NCBI GenBank assembly: GCA_050015275.1
Contig: JBEKBS010000012.1
Span: 1-64,000, forward strand
Length of the DNA: 64,000 nucleotides
Reading direction: 5' to 3'
From: DATKJS01 sp050015275
GTDB lineage: Bacteria > Acidobacteriota > Aminicenantia > Aminicenantales > Saccharicenantaceae
Positions 23,957-32,580 of this stretch are shown here, in pieces. Every line of letters begins with the position of its first letter. The stretch's first letter is position 1. The notes under the pieces were generated by a model. The model was not told where the DNA came from. It did no database searches and was given only the letters and a program-made list of their open reading frames with translations. The position numbers were made by a program, and so were the translations under genes.

Positions 23957-24796
23957 GTGAAGATCGCTCTCGTTCAGCAGCACGCGACGCACGATCCGGA
24001 GGAAAACCGGGAGCGGGGGAAGAGGGCTTTCCTCGAAGCCGCCGGGGCAGGCGCCCGGCTCGTCGCGTTCGCTGAACTCGCGTTCTCCAGGTTCTTCCCG
24101 CAGGTCCCGGCCGGGCCTGAAAGCCTCCTCGAAACGGAGCCCGTCCCGGGACCGACCACGGAGCTATTCTCTCGCCTAGCCAGGGAAGCGGGGGCCGTTG
24201 CGGTCCTCAACCTCTTCGAAAGGGAACGGAACCGGACCTACGATTCCTCGCCGGTGATCGACTCGGACGGCCGCCTCCTCGGTGTCACGCGGATGGTCCA
24301 TATCATGGAGGGCCCCGGGTTCCACGAAAAGGGGTATTATGAGCCGGGGGACGGGAAGGATTTCGTCTTTAAGACGGCCGTCGGCCGGGTCGGAGTCGCG
24401 ATTTGCTACGACCGGCATTTTCCCGAATACATGAGGGGCCTCTGTCTCAGGGGCGCGGAGCTGGTCGTGATCCCCCAGGCCGGGTCTCTCGGAGAATGGC
24501 CGGAGGGGCTATTCGAGGCGGAGGTCCGGACGGCGGCCTTCCAGAACGGCTATTTTGCGGCCCTGGTGAACCGGGTCGGCCGGGAAGAGGTGCTTGAGTT
24601 CGCCGGGGAGTCTTTCGTGGTCGACCCGGACGGCCTCGTCATCGCCCGAGCCCCGCAGGGCGAGGATCATATCCTTTATGCCGACTGCGATCTGGGGAAA
24701 AACAGCGCCTCTCATGCCCGGCGCCATTTCCTTGAAGACCGGCGACCCGAGGTCTACGCAAAACTCGGGCTCATGGGGGATCCGGACGAGGGCTGA
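23957..24796 (+). CDS. carbon-nitrogen hydrolase (nitrilase superfamily)
   Basis: 279 residues from GTG 23957, 7 bases after the peptidase stop; similarity begins at KIALVQQ. The fold and most active-site motifs are clear: FAELAFSRFF (Glu), then GVTRMVHIMEGPGFHEKGYY, GVAICYDRHFPEYMR (nucleophilic Cys) and IPQAGSLGEWPEG. In most family members the second motif reads YRKxH with catalytic Lys. Here it reads TRMVH, so that lysine is Met. Other uncharacterised nitrilases may share this variant. The substrate is unknown; amide hydrolysis linked to peptide use is a guess. Confidence 0.85.
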   Translation: MKIALVQQHATHDPEENRERGKRAFLEAAGAGARLVAFAELAFSRFFPQVPAGPESLLETEPVPGPTTELFSRLAREAGAVAVLNLFERERNRTYDSSPVIDSDGRLLGVTRMVHIMEGPGFHEKGYYEPGDGKDFVFKTAVGRVGVAICYDRHFPEYMRGLCLRGAELVVIPQAGSLGEWPEGLFEAEVRTAAFQNGYFAALVNRVGREEVLEFAGESFVVDPDGLVIARAPQGEDHILYADCDLGKNSASHARRHFLEDRRPEVYAKLGLMGDPDEG

Positions 24797-24798
24797 AC

Positions 24799-25275
24799 AT
24801 GGTCAGCTGGTACGTCATCAACACCAAGCCGAAAAAGGAAGCCCAGGTGGAGAAGCTTTTCCAGGAGGGCGGATTCACGCTCTATTGCCCGAAACACCGG
24901 AGCGAAAGCCAAGTCAAGCCCTTTTTCCCCGGATACGCCTTCCTCTCCTTCGATTTCCCCGGCCAGTATCAGATGGTGAAATACACGCGGGGTGTCAAGC
25001 GGATCGTCGGCAACGACGAAGGCCCGATCCCCATTCTCGAGGCGGTTGTCCAGGGCCTCAGGGCGCGGGAAAAGGACGGGCTGATCGTCCTCGAGAAATA
25101 CGGCGCGGAGCCCGGCCTCGGCGACGAGATCGAGGTCATGGAGGGGCCGCTCAAGGGGCTGAAGGGCGTCTTCAAGAAAGAGGCCGGCGACAAGGAGCGG
25201 GTGATGATCCTCCTGAACTACGTCTCCTACCAGGGCATGCTGCTCATCGAAAAAAGGAAGATCAAGAAGGTTTGA
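24799..25275 (+). CDS. NusG-family transcription antitermination paralogue
   Basis: 158 residues. The NGN domain runs from WYVINTKPKKEAQVEKLF to about residue 95, including the FFPGYAFLSFDF core. A KOW motif follows (GLGDEIEVMEGPLKGLKGVFK, about 110-130). It is shorter than housekeeping NusG and lacks insertions. This fits RfaH/UpxY/LoaP-type specialised paralogues, which bind RNA polymerase and aid readthrough of particular operons. It starts two bases after the nitrilase stop, so it is co-expressed with it. The operon it serves is not evident in this window. Confidence 0.85.
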   Translation: MVSWYVINTKPKKEAQVEKLFQEGGFTLYCPKHRSESQVKPFFPGYAFLSFDFPGQYQMVKYTRGVKRIVGNDEGPIPILEAVVQGLRAREKDGLIVLEKYGAEPGLGDEIEVMEGPLKGLKGVFKKEAGDKERVMILLNYVSYQGMLLIEKRKIKKV

Positions 25276-25293
25276 ACCAGGCCGGTCGCCCGA

Positions 25294-26394
25294 TCATTTG
25301 GGGGCCTTGAGCTTTTCGAGGAACGGCCCGGTCAGGCTGCTGGACGAAAAAAAGATCACCCCGTCGGCTCCCAGGGACTGGCTGATCTTCATCTGCTCGA
25401 GCATCCCCTCCGGCGTGTTCTGGTTGTGGGAGGTGCCGATCCCGATCCCGGGGCAGACCCGGCAGTGGCCCCGTCCGTATTCCACGGCCTGCCTGGCGAG
25501 CTTTTCGAAGAACTGGGCTTGGTTCGTGTACAGCATGGGACAGAGCATGTCCACGAGCCCGTCCCTCGCCCAGGCGGCCCAATCCTGACCGATGAGGACC
25601 TTCGCGTTCTCGGCGTTGGGGAAGACGGCGGCGCTGATCCCGACTATGCGGCCGGTGGCCCTGAGGGATTCCCTGAGCTCCCGGACGAACTGGGTCACCT
25701 GACTTCTATTCCATTCCAGCCACTCGTTCCAGATCATGTTGCCGGAGTCGCGAGCTTTCACGCCCGTGATGTCCACCCCGGAATATTCCTTGAAGAGCCG
25801 GACGGTCTCCGGGTCGAAGCTGAAGTAGGGTTCCGCCGGCTCGCAGGGGAAACGGATGTAGTCGAGATGAATCCAGTCGGTCTCGTAACGGGCCGCGACC
25901 TCCATCATCAGGCCTCTTTCGTATTCGCGGGCGGCCGGAAGGGCGGGGTTGACCGAACCCACGAGCTCCCGCCTCGGGCTCTGGATGAGCCACTCCGGGT
26001 GCTCCCGGACCCGGCCGAGGATGCTCGTTTCATGGAAAACGCAGAACCAGGGGTGGACCTGCATGTCCCGCTTGCGGGCCTCCGCCAGGAACTCTCCGAA
26101 GAAGTCCCAGTTCCAGCGGGGGTCGGCGACGCCGTTCCGGCTCTTGAAATAGACGTATCCCGACGTGTCCTTGACCAGGACGATGAGGGTGTTGATCCCG
26201 GCCTTCTTATATTCATCCAAGGTCGTCCGGATCTTTTCGACGGCGGTCGCCTTTTCCGGACCGAAGAAGCCCGGGTGCAGCCAGACGCCACGGACGGACA
26301 CGGGCGGCGCCGCCTCGCTCCCTGATTGGGAAAACGCTGGAACGGACAAGGCCGTCGTCAGCAGGAGCAGGAATGCCGGGATCTTCTTGATCAT
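25294..26394 (-). CDS. secreted GHL10-type glycoside hydrolase-like protein
   Basis: 366 residues. A signal peptide (IPAFLLLLTTALSVPAFS) precedes a TIM-barrel domain of the GHL10 (former DUF187) family: RGVWLHPGFF at the start, GINTLIVLVKDTSGYVYF, HPWFCVFHE, WIHLDYIRFP and MLCPMLYT. These proteins are thought to act on cell-wall or related glycans outside the cytoplasm, with acidic residues in DYIRFP-type motifs. I start at 26394 because GGAGGG lies six bases upstream; the ATG at 26400 is too close to it. It converges with the NusG paralogue. Confidence 0.88.
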   Translation of the reverse strand: MIKKIPAFLLLLTTALSVPAFSQSGSEAAPPVSVRGVWLHPGFFGPEKATAVEKIRTTLDEYKKAGINTLIVLVKDTSGYVYFKSRNGVADPRWNWDFFGEFLAEARKRDMQVHPWFCVFHETSILGRVREHPEWLIQSPRRELVGSVNPALPAAREYERGLMMEVAARYETDWIHLDYIRFPCEPAEPYFSFDPETVRLFKEYSGVDITGVKARDSGNMIWNEWLEWNRSQVTQFVRELRESLRATGRIVGISAAVFPNAENAKVLIGQDWAAWARDGLVDMLCPMLYTNQAQFFEKLARQAVEYGRGHCRVCPGIGIGTSHNQNTPEGMLEQMKISQSLGADGVIFFSSSSLTGPFLEKLKAPK

Positions 26395-26459
26395 GGCCAT
26401 CCCTCCAGTCGGATTTCTGTCCCGTTATACCAAGAGCGACCGGGGCGTGTCAAAAGAGC

Positions 26460-28031
26460 TCAGCCCCGCGGCCGGCCGTACCCCCCGCCACCGGGAGTTT
26501 CGATCCGCAGGACATCGCCCGGCCGGAGCCTGACGTTGACCTTCGAGCCCAGAACTTTTTTCCGGCCGCGGGAGATGAGGGTGTTCTTCCCTTTTGCGCC
26601 GGGCCGCCCGCCCCGGAGGCCGTACGGCGCGAACTTCCGCCGTTCCGACATGATCGTCAGGGCCGCGGGGACGAGAAACTCGTACTCCCGGATGATCCCA
26701 TCGCCGCCGGCGCGGGCGCCTTTGCCTCCCGAGCCTTTCCTCAGGCCGTACCGCGTGATCTTGATCGGGAGATAGTTCTCCAGCGCCTCCAGAGGAGTGT
26801 TGAGCGAGTTCGTCATGTGGGTGTGGACGCCGCTCAGCCCGGGCGCCGACATGCCGGCGCCCATCCCTCCGCCGATCGTTTCATAATAGGCGAAGGGCCT
26901 GTCCCTCGCCCGATCGTGGCCGCCGAAGGCAATGTTGTTCATCGTCCCCTGGCTCGCCGCCGGGATCCTGTCGGGGACCGCCCGGGCCAGGGCACCGAGA
27001 AGGACGTCCACGATCCTCTGCGACGTCTCGACGTTGCCCGCGGCACAGGCCGCAGGGAACTCGGCGTTGACGACGGAACCCTTGGGGGCGACGATCTCGA
27101 GCGGCCTCATCAGGCCCGTGTTGAACGGGATGTCCTCTTCGACGAGCGCCCGGAAGACATAAAGGACGGCCGAGCAGGTGATGGCGAAGTTGGCGTTGAT
27201 CCCGCCCTCCACCTGCCGGGCCGAGCGGCTGAAATCGACGACGGCCCGGTCGCCCCGGACCGTCACGTCGACGGCGATCCGGACCGGCCGCGGGGTGATG
27301 CCATCGCCGTCCATGGCGTCCTCGAAACCGTAAGTCCCATCGGGGATGTCCCTGATGGTCGATCTCAGGAACCTTTCGGTGTAGTCTTGAACGAGCCCGG
27401 CGTAGGTCAGGATCCGCCCGAGTCCGTAACGGCTGACCGCTTCGAGGAGCCGCAGCCGGCCGACCTCGTTCGCCGCGACCTGGGCCAATAGGTCGCCCCG
27501 CCGTTCGTCCGGCGTCCGGACGTTGGACAGGATCAGGTTGAAGACGGCCTCGTTCCGGCGGCCCCTGGACACGAGTTTGAGCGGCGGAATGATCAGGCCT
27601 TCCTGGAAAAGCTCGGTGGCCAAAGGCATCGAGCCGGGCGACATGCCCCCGACGTCGGCGTGATGGGCCCGGTTGGCAGCGAAGAAGCGTAATTTTCCCT
27701 TGACGAAAATGGGGGAGATGCAGGTGATGTCGGGGAGATGTGTCCCGCCGCGATAAGGGTCATTCAGGATGGCCAGGTCGCCCGGTTCGAACGGGAGTGA
27801 CCGGATGGCGGCCTGGACCGAAAGAGGCATGGCCCCCAGATGGACGGGGATGTACGAACCCTGGGCCAGCGTGTCGCCTCGGGCATCGAACAGGGCGCAG
27901 GAATAGTCCTTCCGTTCCTTGATGTTGGGCGAGAGGGCCGTGCGGCCGAGGACGGCCGCCATCTCCTCCGAGATCGAGATGAAGACATTCTTGAAAAGCT
28001 CGAGCTCGATGGGATCGGCAGCGCGTTTCAT
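26460..28031 (-). CDS. hyuB: hydantoinase B / oxoprolinase family subunit
   Basis: 523 residues from 28031. The family motifs are present: an N-terminal LFKNVFISISEEMAAVL, SCALFDARGDTLAQ, HLGAM, LNDPYRGGTHLPDIT and AHHADVGG. A C-terminal GLRGG region and a final GGGGYGRP lie near the stop. HyuB works with HyuA in ATP-dependent opening of hydantoins, 5-oxoproline or acetone-like carbonyl compounds. Its start overlaps the hyuA stop by four bases, so the longer frame to 28160 is not used. The exact substrate cannot be told from sequence. Confidence 0.92.
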   Translation of the reverse strand: MKRAADPIELELFKNVFISISEEMAAVLGRTALSPNIKERKDYSCALFDARGDTLAQGSYIPVHLGAMPLSVQAAIRSLPFEPGDLAILNDPYRGGTHLPDITCISPIFVKGKLRFFAANRAHHADVGGMSPGSMPLATELFQEGLIIPPLKLVSRGRRNEAVFNLILSNVRTPDERRGDLLAQVAANEVGRLRLLEAVSRYGLGRILTYAGLVQDYTERFLRSTIRDIPDGTYGFEDAMDGDGITPRPVRIAVDVTVRGDRAVVDFSRSARQVEGGINANFAITCSAVLYVFRALVEEDIPFNTGLMRPLEIVAPKGSVVNAEFPAACAAGNVETSQRIVDVLLGALARAVPDRIPAASQGTMNNIAFGGHDRARDRPFAYYETIGGGMGAGMSAPGLSGVHTHMTNSLNTPLEALENYLPIKITRYGLRKGSGGKGARAGGDGIIREYEFLVPAALTIMSERRKFAPYGLRGGRPGAKGKNTLISRGRKKVLGSKVNVRLRPGDVLRIETPGGGGYGRPRG

Positions 28032-30085
28032 GCGGGCCTCGTCGGCCGGATGATGAGGTTCAGGAACCCGTCCACGCGCGCGGAATATCCGGGTGGAAGA
28101 TAGGCCGTGGATTCCGGATCGATGACGAGCGATGGGCCGGCGATGACATTTCCCGGGCACAGGCGCGACCGATCGTACACCTTCCCCTCGACCCCGCTTC
28201 GGACCGTGACGATCGGCTGTCTTTTGACGAAGGCCCGCCGCGGGTCAAGAGAGGAGCGTCCCGGCGCCTTGATCAGGGGGATTTTCGGCGTCGCCGCAAC
28301 GGCCTTGATCCGGAGGTTGACGATCTCGACCGGCCTTCCGGCGTGACGATAAGTGTAGAGCTTTTGATGCCGCCTGTGGAATTCCTCGAGGAAAGCTCTG
28401 CCCGCGGTCGGGACCCTCCGGCAGGGGACCGTGATCTCGTAGGACTGGCCGACATATCGGCAGTCCAAGGACCGCTCGATCTGGACATCCGCGTCCTCGA
28501 AGCCATCCTCCCGCATGTCTCGGCGCCCGGCGGCCTCGAGCTTTGCGAATTCCCTCTCAAGGTCCGCCAGGGAGACCCGGGACGCCGGTTTCATCAGGGA
28601 CCTGGTGTAATCCTTGATCGAGTCGGCCATGAGGAGGCCAAACGCGGACAGTACGCCGGCGTTCCGGGGGACGACGACCGTGGGCATCCGAAGATGGGCG
28701 GCCATCTCGACGGCGTGCATGCCTCCCGCCCCGCCGAACGAAAAAAGACCGAAGTTCCGTGGGTCGTGCCCGCGCTCGACCGAGATAACCCGGATCGCCT
28801 TCTCCATATTGGCGTTGGCGATATCCACGATCCCCAGGGCCGTCTCCTGGAGGGTCTTGCCGAGCGAGCGGGCAAGACGCCCGATCGCATCCCGGCTCCG
28901 GTCGGGGTGGATCTTCATGGTGCCGCCCAGGAAGAATCCCGGGTCGAGACGGCCGAGAAAGAGATCAGCGTCCGTGACGGTGGGGATGTCGCCCTTGCCG
29001 TAACAGGCCGGCCCCGGGTCGGCCCCCGCGCTCTGCGGCCCGACCCTCATCGACCCGCCACGGTCGCGGAATGCGATCGATCCGCCGCCGGCTCCGACGG
29101 AATGGATGTCGATGATGGGAAGGCGGATCGGGAAATCGCCGATCTGGCTTTCGTGGGTCCGCCGGACGGCTCCTTCGATCAGGGACACGTCCGTCGAGGT
29201 CCCGCCCATGTCGAAACTGATGACGTTCTTGAATCCGGCGGCCTTCGCCAAATGGCGCGCCCCGACGACGCCACCGGCGGGGCCCGAGAGGGCGGTCTTG
29301 ATGGGCTCCAGGCGAGCTTTGGCCGGCGAGATATAGCCCTCGTTGGACTGCATGATCCGGAGCTCGGCTTTGCCGATCCTCCGATCGACCTCCGACAGGT
29401 AGCGGTCCATGACCGGCATCAGGTAGGCGTTGATGGCTGTCGTCGTCATCCTCTCATACTCGCGGTGCTCGGGGAGGAGACGGCTCGAGACCGAGGCCAT
29501 GATGCCGGCCCTGTCGAGCTCCCGGGCCAGGATACTCTCGTTCCGGGGGTTGGCATAGGAGTGGAGGAAGCAGACGGCCACGGCCTCGGCCCCGGACTCC
29601 CGGAGCTTCCGGAGGATACTCCGGACCTCGTCCCTGGAAACGCGCTTCTCGACGCGACCCGAAGCCAGCGTCCGCTCGTGAACCCCGAACGAACGCTCCT
29701 CGGGGAGGAGGAAGAAGCGCTCCTCGGGCTGGAGGCTGTAGAGCTTTCTCCTGGTCTGACGGCCGATGAAAAGGACATCCTCGAAACCCGCGGTCGTGAC
29801 CAGGGCAATCCTCCCGCCCTTTCTCTCAAGGAGAGCATTGATGGCCACGGTCGTGCCGTGGACGATGAATGTCTGAGCATGGAGGTCGAGGAAATCAGCC
29901 AAACCGTCAAAGATGGCCAGGGAAGGATCCCGGGGCGTGGAAAGGACTTTCCTGTTGAAGATCCGGCCTTCTTTCCAGATGACGAAATCGGTGAAGGTGC
30001 CGCCGGTATCCACTCCGATGCGGACGGACAGCGGAGCCTGGGCATGACCTGACCTTGGGCTCCTGGCCTGGCGTGATTCTCCCAT
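28028..30085 (-). CDS. hyuA: hydantoinase A / oxoprolinase family subunit
   Basis: 685 residues. The actin-like ATPase fold is seen in IGVDTGGTFTDFVIW (phosphate 1 loop), HGTTVAINALLERKG, ALSGPAGGVVGA, ISFDMGGTSTDVSLI and GVGAGGG-type segments. It is the ATP-binding partner of HyuB in 5-oxoprolinase or hydantoinase complexes. The first 20 residues are not typical and the ATG has no clear ribosome-binding site, so the true start may lie slightly downstream. It is likely part of amino-acid or cyclic-amide catabolism in this peptidase-rich region. Confidence 0.92.
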   Translation of the reverse strand: MGESRQARSPRSGHAQAPLSVRIGVDTGGTFTDFVIWKEGRIFNRKVLSTPRDPSLAIFDGLADFLDLHAQTFIVHGTTVAINALLERKGGRIALVTTAGFEDVLFIGRQTRRKLYSLQPEERFFLLPEERSFGVHERTLASGRVEKRVSRDEVRSILRKLRESGAEAVAVCFLHSYANPRNESILARELDRAGIMASVSSRLLPEHREYERMTTTAINAYLMPVMDRYLSEVDRRIGKAELRIMQSNEGYISPAKARLEPIKTALSGPAGGVVGARHLAKAAGFKNVISFDMGGTSTDVSLIEGAVRRTHESQIGDFPIRLPIIDIHSVGAGGGSIAFRDRGGSMRVGPQSAGADPGPACYGKGDIPTVTDADLFLGRLDPGFFLGGTMKIHPDRSRDAIGRLARSLGKTLQETALGIVDIANANMEKAIRVISVERGHDPRNFGLFSFGGAGGMHAVEMAAHLRMPTVVVPRNAGVLSAFGLLMADSIKDYTRSLMKPASRVSLADLEREFAKLEAAGRRDMREDGFEDADVQIERSLDCRYVGQSYEITVPCRRVPTAGRAFLEEFHRRHQKLYTYRHAGRPVEIVNLRIKAVAATPKIPLIKAPGRSSLDPRRAFVKRQPIVTVRSGVEGKVYDRSRLCPGNVIAGPSLVIDPESTAYLPPGYSARVDGFLNLIIRPTRPA

Positions 30086-30263
30086 GTTCGAGTCCCTATT
30101 TAAACGTCATTGCCCGGACCATGTCAAGACAAGGGCAGAGCCCGGTCAGTATCTATTTTAAACGGCGAAGAAAAACAGGTGGCCCGGCGTAAGAAAAGGC
30201 CTCGGGGGAATGGCCGGACCGTGATAGAGCGGTTCAGCCTTCCCGAAACGGAAGTGAGCCGGC

Positions 30264-30482
30264 TCAGTGGCAGGTGCTGCAGGACTTCGTCGAGCAGGAC
30301 GTGCAGCTCGACGATGAGGCCTTCAAGCGGCTCGAGCCGCCGCCGATGCCGAACGAAGACAGGAGCTTCTCGGCGCCCGCCGCGCCGCATCCTGGACAGG
30401 CCGCGTTTCTTTCCATGCCCATGGGGACGAGGCACTCGAAACGGCGGCCGCATTTCTTGCAGAGGAGCTCGTAAATCGGCAT
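30264..30482 (-). CDS. FmdB-type small zinc-ribbon protein
   Basis: 72 residues. It begins MPIYELLCKKCGRRFE and contains a second CPGCG pair, forming the four-cysteine zinc ribbon of the FmdB family. It ends in a low-complexity Ser/Cys-rich tail (SCTSCSTKSCSTCH) common in this family. The biochemical role is unknown, perhaps regulatory. It starts seven bases after the ridA stop on the same strand and is probably translated by coupling. Confidence 0.85.
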   Translation of the reverse strand: MPIYELLCKKCGRRFECLVPMGMERNAACPGCGAAGAEKLLSSFGIGGGSSRLKASSSSCTSCSTKSCSTCH

Positions 30483-30489
30483 GGCGAAA

Positions 30490-30969
30490 TTATTTTGTCT
30501 GCTCTTTGGCCAGGGCGATGGCCTCGATCTCGATCTTGACGTCCCGGGGGAGCCGGGCGACCTGGACCGCAGCCCGGGCCGGGCAGGGAGCTTTGAAAAA
30601 TTCGGCGTAAACCGCGTTCATTTTGCCGAAATCGTTCATGTCCTGGAGAAAGACCGTGGCCTTGACCACGCTCCCGTAGGAGCTCCCGGCCGCCTCGAGG
30701 ACAGCCCCCAGGTTCTTGAGGACCTGACGCGCCTGTTCTTCGATGGTCCCGGTGATCAGATCGCCTGTCGCCGGGTCGATGGGGATCTGGCCCGAAACGA
30801 AGACGAAGCCGTTCGCCACGATGCCCTGGGAATAGGGCCCGATGGCCTTGGGGGCCTTATCGGTCTGGACTTGTTTCTTCATGTGTTCACTCCTTGCGGG
30901 ACTGGGGACGACTCTGGAAACGAGGGCGCCCACGGACCCTAAAATAAGGAAGAATCTCCTTCGGTTCAT
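30490..30969 (-). CDS. ridA: RidA family enamine/imine deaminase, possible Tat leader
   Basis: The RidA domain (about residues 38-157) shows AIGPYSQGIVANGFVFVSGQIPID and AAVQVARLP with the conserved arginine. It hydrolyses reactive enamines. Two starts compete. From 30969 the protein has 159 residues and opens with a Tat-like leader (NRRRFFLILGSVGALVSR, then ending PSPARS). From 30882 it has 130 residues, a normal cytosolic RidA, with AAGGAG eight bases upstream. The leader is unlikely to arise by chance, but the internal ribosome-binding site is stronger. Both forms might be made. Confidence 0.88.
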   Translation of the reverse strand: MNRRRFFLILGSVGALVSRVVPSPARSEHMKKQVQTDKAPKAIGPYSQGIVANGFVFVSGQIPIDPATGDLITGTIEEQARQVLKNLGAVLEAAGSSYGSVVKATVFLQDMNDFGKMNAVYAEFFKAPCPARAAVQVARLPRDVKIEIEAIALAKEQTK

Positions 30970-31023
30970 CTCAAGTTCCCGCTGTCGGTGCCGTTCTCGG
31001 ACGGACCGCCCATGGGCCCGGCC

Positions 31024-32478
31024 CTAGGCCAGCCCGGCCAGCACGGCCGTCAGGAACTGCCAGAATTTTCCCACCGATTCGACATGGACACGCTCGTCCG
31101 GGGAATGCGGGTGCTCCATCGTAGGACCGATCGAGATCATGTCCATTCCGGGGAACTTCTCCCCGATGATCCCGCACTCCAGGCCGGCGTGGACCGCTCC
31201 GACCTTGGCCTCGCGGCCGAATTCCTTTGAATAAAGCTCCTTCATGGTCGCGAGGAGAGGCGACTGGAGATTGGGCCTCCATCCCGGGTAGCCGTACTTT
31301 GGCTCGATCTTGGCCCCGGCCATCTCCGTGACGGCTATGAGGACGAGCCGGGTGGCCTCCAGGGCCGAAGCGACGGAGCTCCGGGTGCTGCAGACGATGT
31401 CGGCCTGGGTCTTGCCCGTCCGGACGATGGCCAGATTGGTCGAAGTCTCCACGAGCTCCTTCATCTCCGGATGCATGGCGATCACCCCGTGAGGAATGGC
31501 CAGGAGGTAGTTCAGGAGCCCGCACTGGCAGTCCGCCATCAGGGCGAAGGCCTTTGTCTCCTCGCTCCGCTCGAAGGAATACCTGGCTTCCTTTTCGACG
31601 GCCTTGTACTCGATGCTGATCCTTTCGAACGATCTCTTGAAGGCCGAGGAGATGGCCTTCAGCTGGGCCGGAGCGCAGGCCAGGCTCGCCCAAGCCTCGC
31701 GCGGGATGGCGTTCCTCTTGTTCCCGCCCTCCATGCTGATGAGCTCGAAGCGGACGGAGTCCTGGGCTTCCCGGAGCATCCGGGCGAGGAGCTTGATGGC
31801 GTTCGCGCGCCCCTGGTTGATGTCGAGCCCCGAATGGCCGCCCCTCAGACCGTGGACCTTCAGCCGGAAAATGTTCCTGGAGGCCGTTTTTTTCCGGACG
31901 ACGGGAAAGGCGATCTCCGAGTCGGCGCCGCCCGCGCAGCCGATCGTGAAGATCCCTTCCTCTTCGCTGTCCAGGTTGATGAGACGCGTCCCTTTGAGAG
32001 AGCCTTTCTGGATCTTGTTCGCCCCCGTCAGCCCGGTTTCCTCGTCGACGGTGAACAGGAATTCGAGGGGGCCGTGGACGAGGGAATCGTCTTCCATGAC
32101 CGCCAGGCAGGCCGAGACGCCGATCCCGTTGTCGGCGCCGAGCGTCGTGCCCCTCGCCTGGACCCATTCGCCCTTGATCTCCGCCTGGATCGGGTCCTTG
32201 CAAAAGTCGTGGACCACGTCGGAGTTTTTCTCGCAGACCATGTCCAGATGCCCCTGAAGGATGACCCCGGGGGCACCCTCGTGGCCCGGGGTGGCGGGCT
32301 TGCTGGCCAGAACGTTCCCGACCCGGTCCCGCTGGGGGGCAAGCCTCAGCCCCTTTGCGACGGAAAGAACATAATCGCCGAAGGCCTTTTCATTCCCAGA
32401 ACAGTGGGGGATGGTCAGGATCTTGGCGAAGTGCTTCCAGAGGCGGGAAGGCTGGAGTTCGGTCAAAGAGGACGGCAT
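31024..32478 (-). CDS. pepD: aminoacyl-histidine dipeptidase (M20/PepD)
   Basis: 484 residues. The M20C features are clear: QGHLDMV (metal His and the following Asp), GADNGIG (bridging Asp), DEETGL (catalytic Glu), KVHGLRGGHSGLDI in the lid domain and a C-terminal HAGLECG. It hydrolyses dipeptides such as carnosine-like and Xaa-His peptides in the cytosol. AAAGGAG before ATG 32478 sets the start; the frame extends to 32541 without support. It is divergent from znuA across a 98-base gap. Confidence 0.93.
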   Translation of the reverse strand: MPSSLTELQPSRLWKHFAKILTIPHCSGNEKAFGDYVLSVAKGLRLAPQRDRVGNVLASKPATPGHEGAPGVILQGHLDMVCEKNSDVVHDFCKDPIQAEIKGEWVQARGTTLGADNGIGVSACLAVMEDDSLVHGPLEFLFTVDEETGLTGANKIQKGSLKGTRLINLDSEEEGIFTIGCAGGADSEIAFPVVRKKTASRNIFRLKVHGLRGGHSGLDINQGRANAIKLLARMLREAQDSVRFELISMEGGNKRNAIPREAWASLACAPAQLKAISSAFKRSFERISIEYKAVEKEARYSFERSEETKAFALMADCQCGLLNYLLAIPHGVIAMHPEMKELVETSTNLAIVRTGKTQADIVCSTRSSVASALEATRLVLIAVTEMAGAKIEPKYGYPGWRPNLQSPLLATMKELYSKEFGREAKVGAVHAGLECGIIGEKFPGMDMISIGPTMEHPHSPDERVHVESVGKFWQFLTAVLAGLA

Positions 32479-32555
32479 GTCACATCTCCTTTCGATAGGA
32501 TCGCAACACATTATGATGCCATAAATATCGGATGGATTCAAGGGGAGGAACCGCG

Positions 32556-32580
32556 TATAATGGGGCGTAATACCCCATGA
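32556..32580 (+). promoter_or_regulatory. -10 box and hairpin overlapping the znuA start codon
   Basis: A perfect TATAAT (32556-32561) lies 15 bases before the znuA ATG, so the leader would be about nine bases. ATGGGG-CGTAATA-CCCCAT (32560-32578) is a perfect 6-bp inverted repeat that takes in the start codon. A six-codon frame from ATG 32560, preceded by GGGGAGGA, ends in a TGA that overlaps the znuA ATG. The -35 is weak and no clear Zur box is seen. Confidence 0.45.

Noticed and set aside
32479..32576. Zur operator between pepD and znuA
   Set aside because: Only a loose AT-rich dyad (around CATTATGATG) was found; it does not match the extended Zur palindrome.
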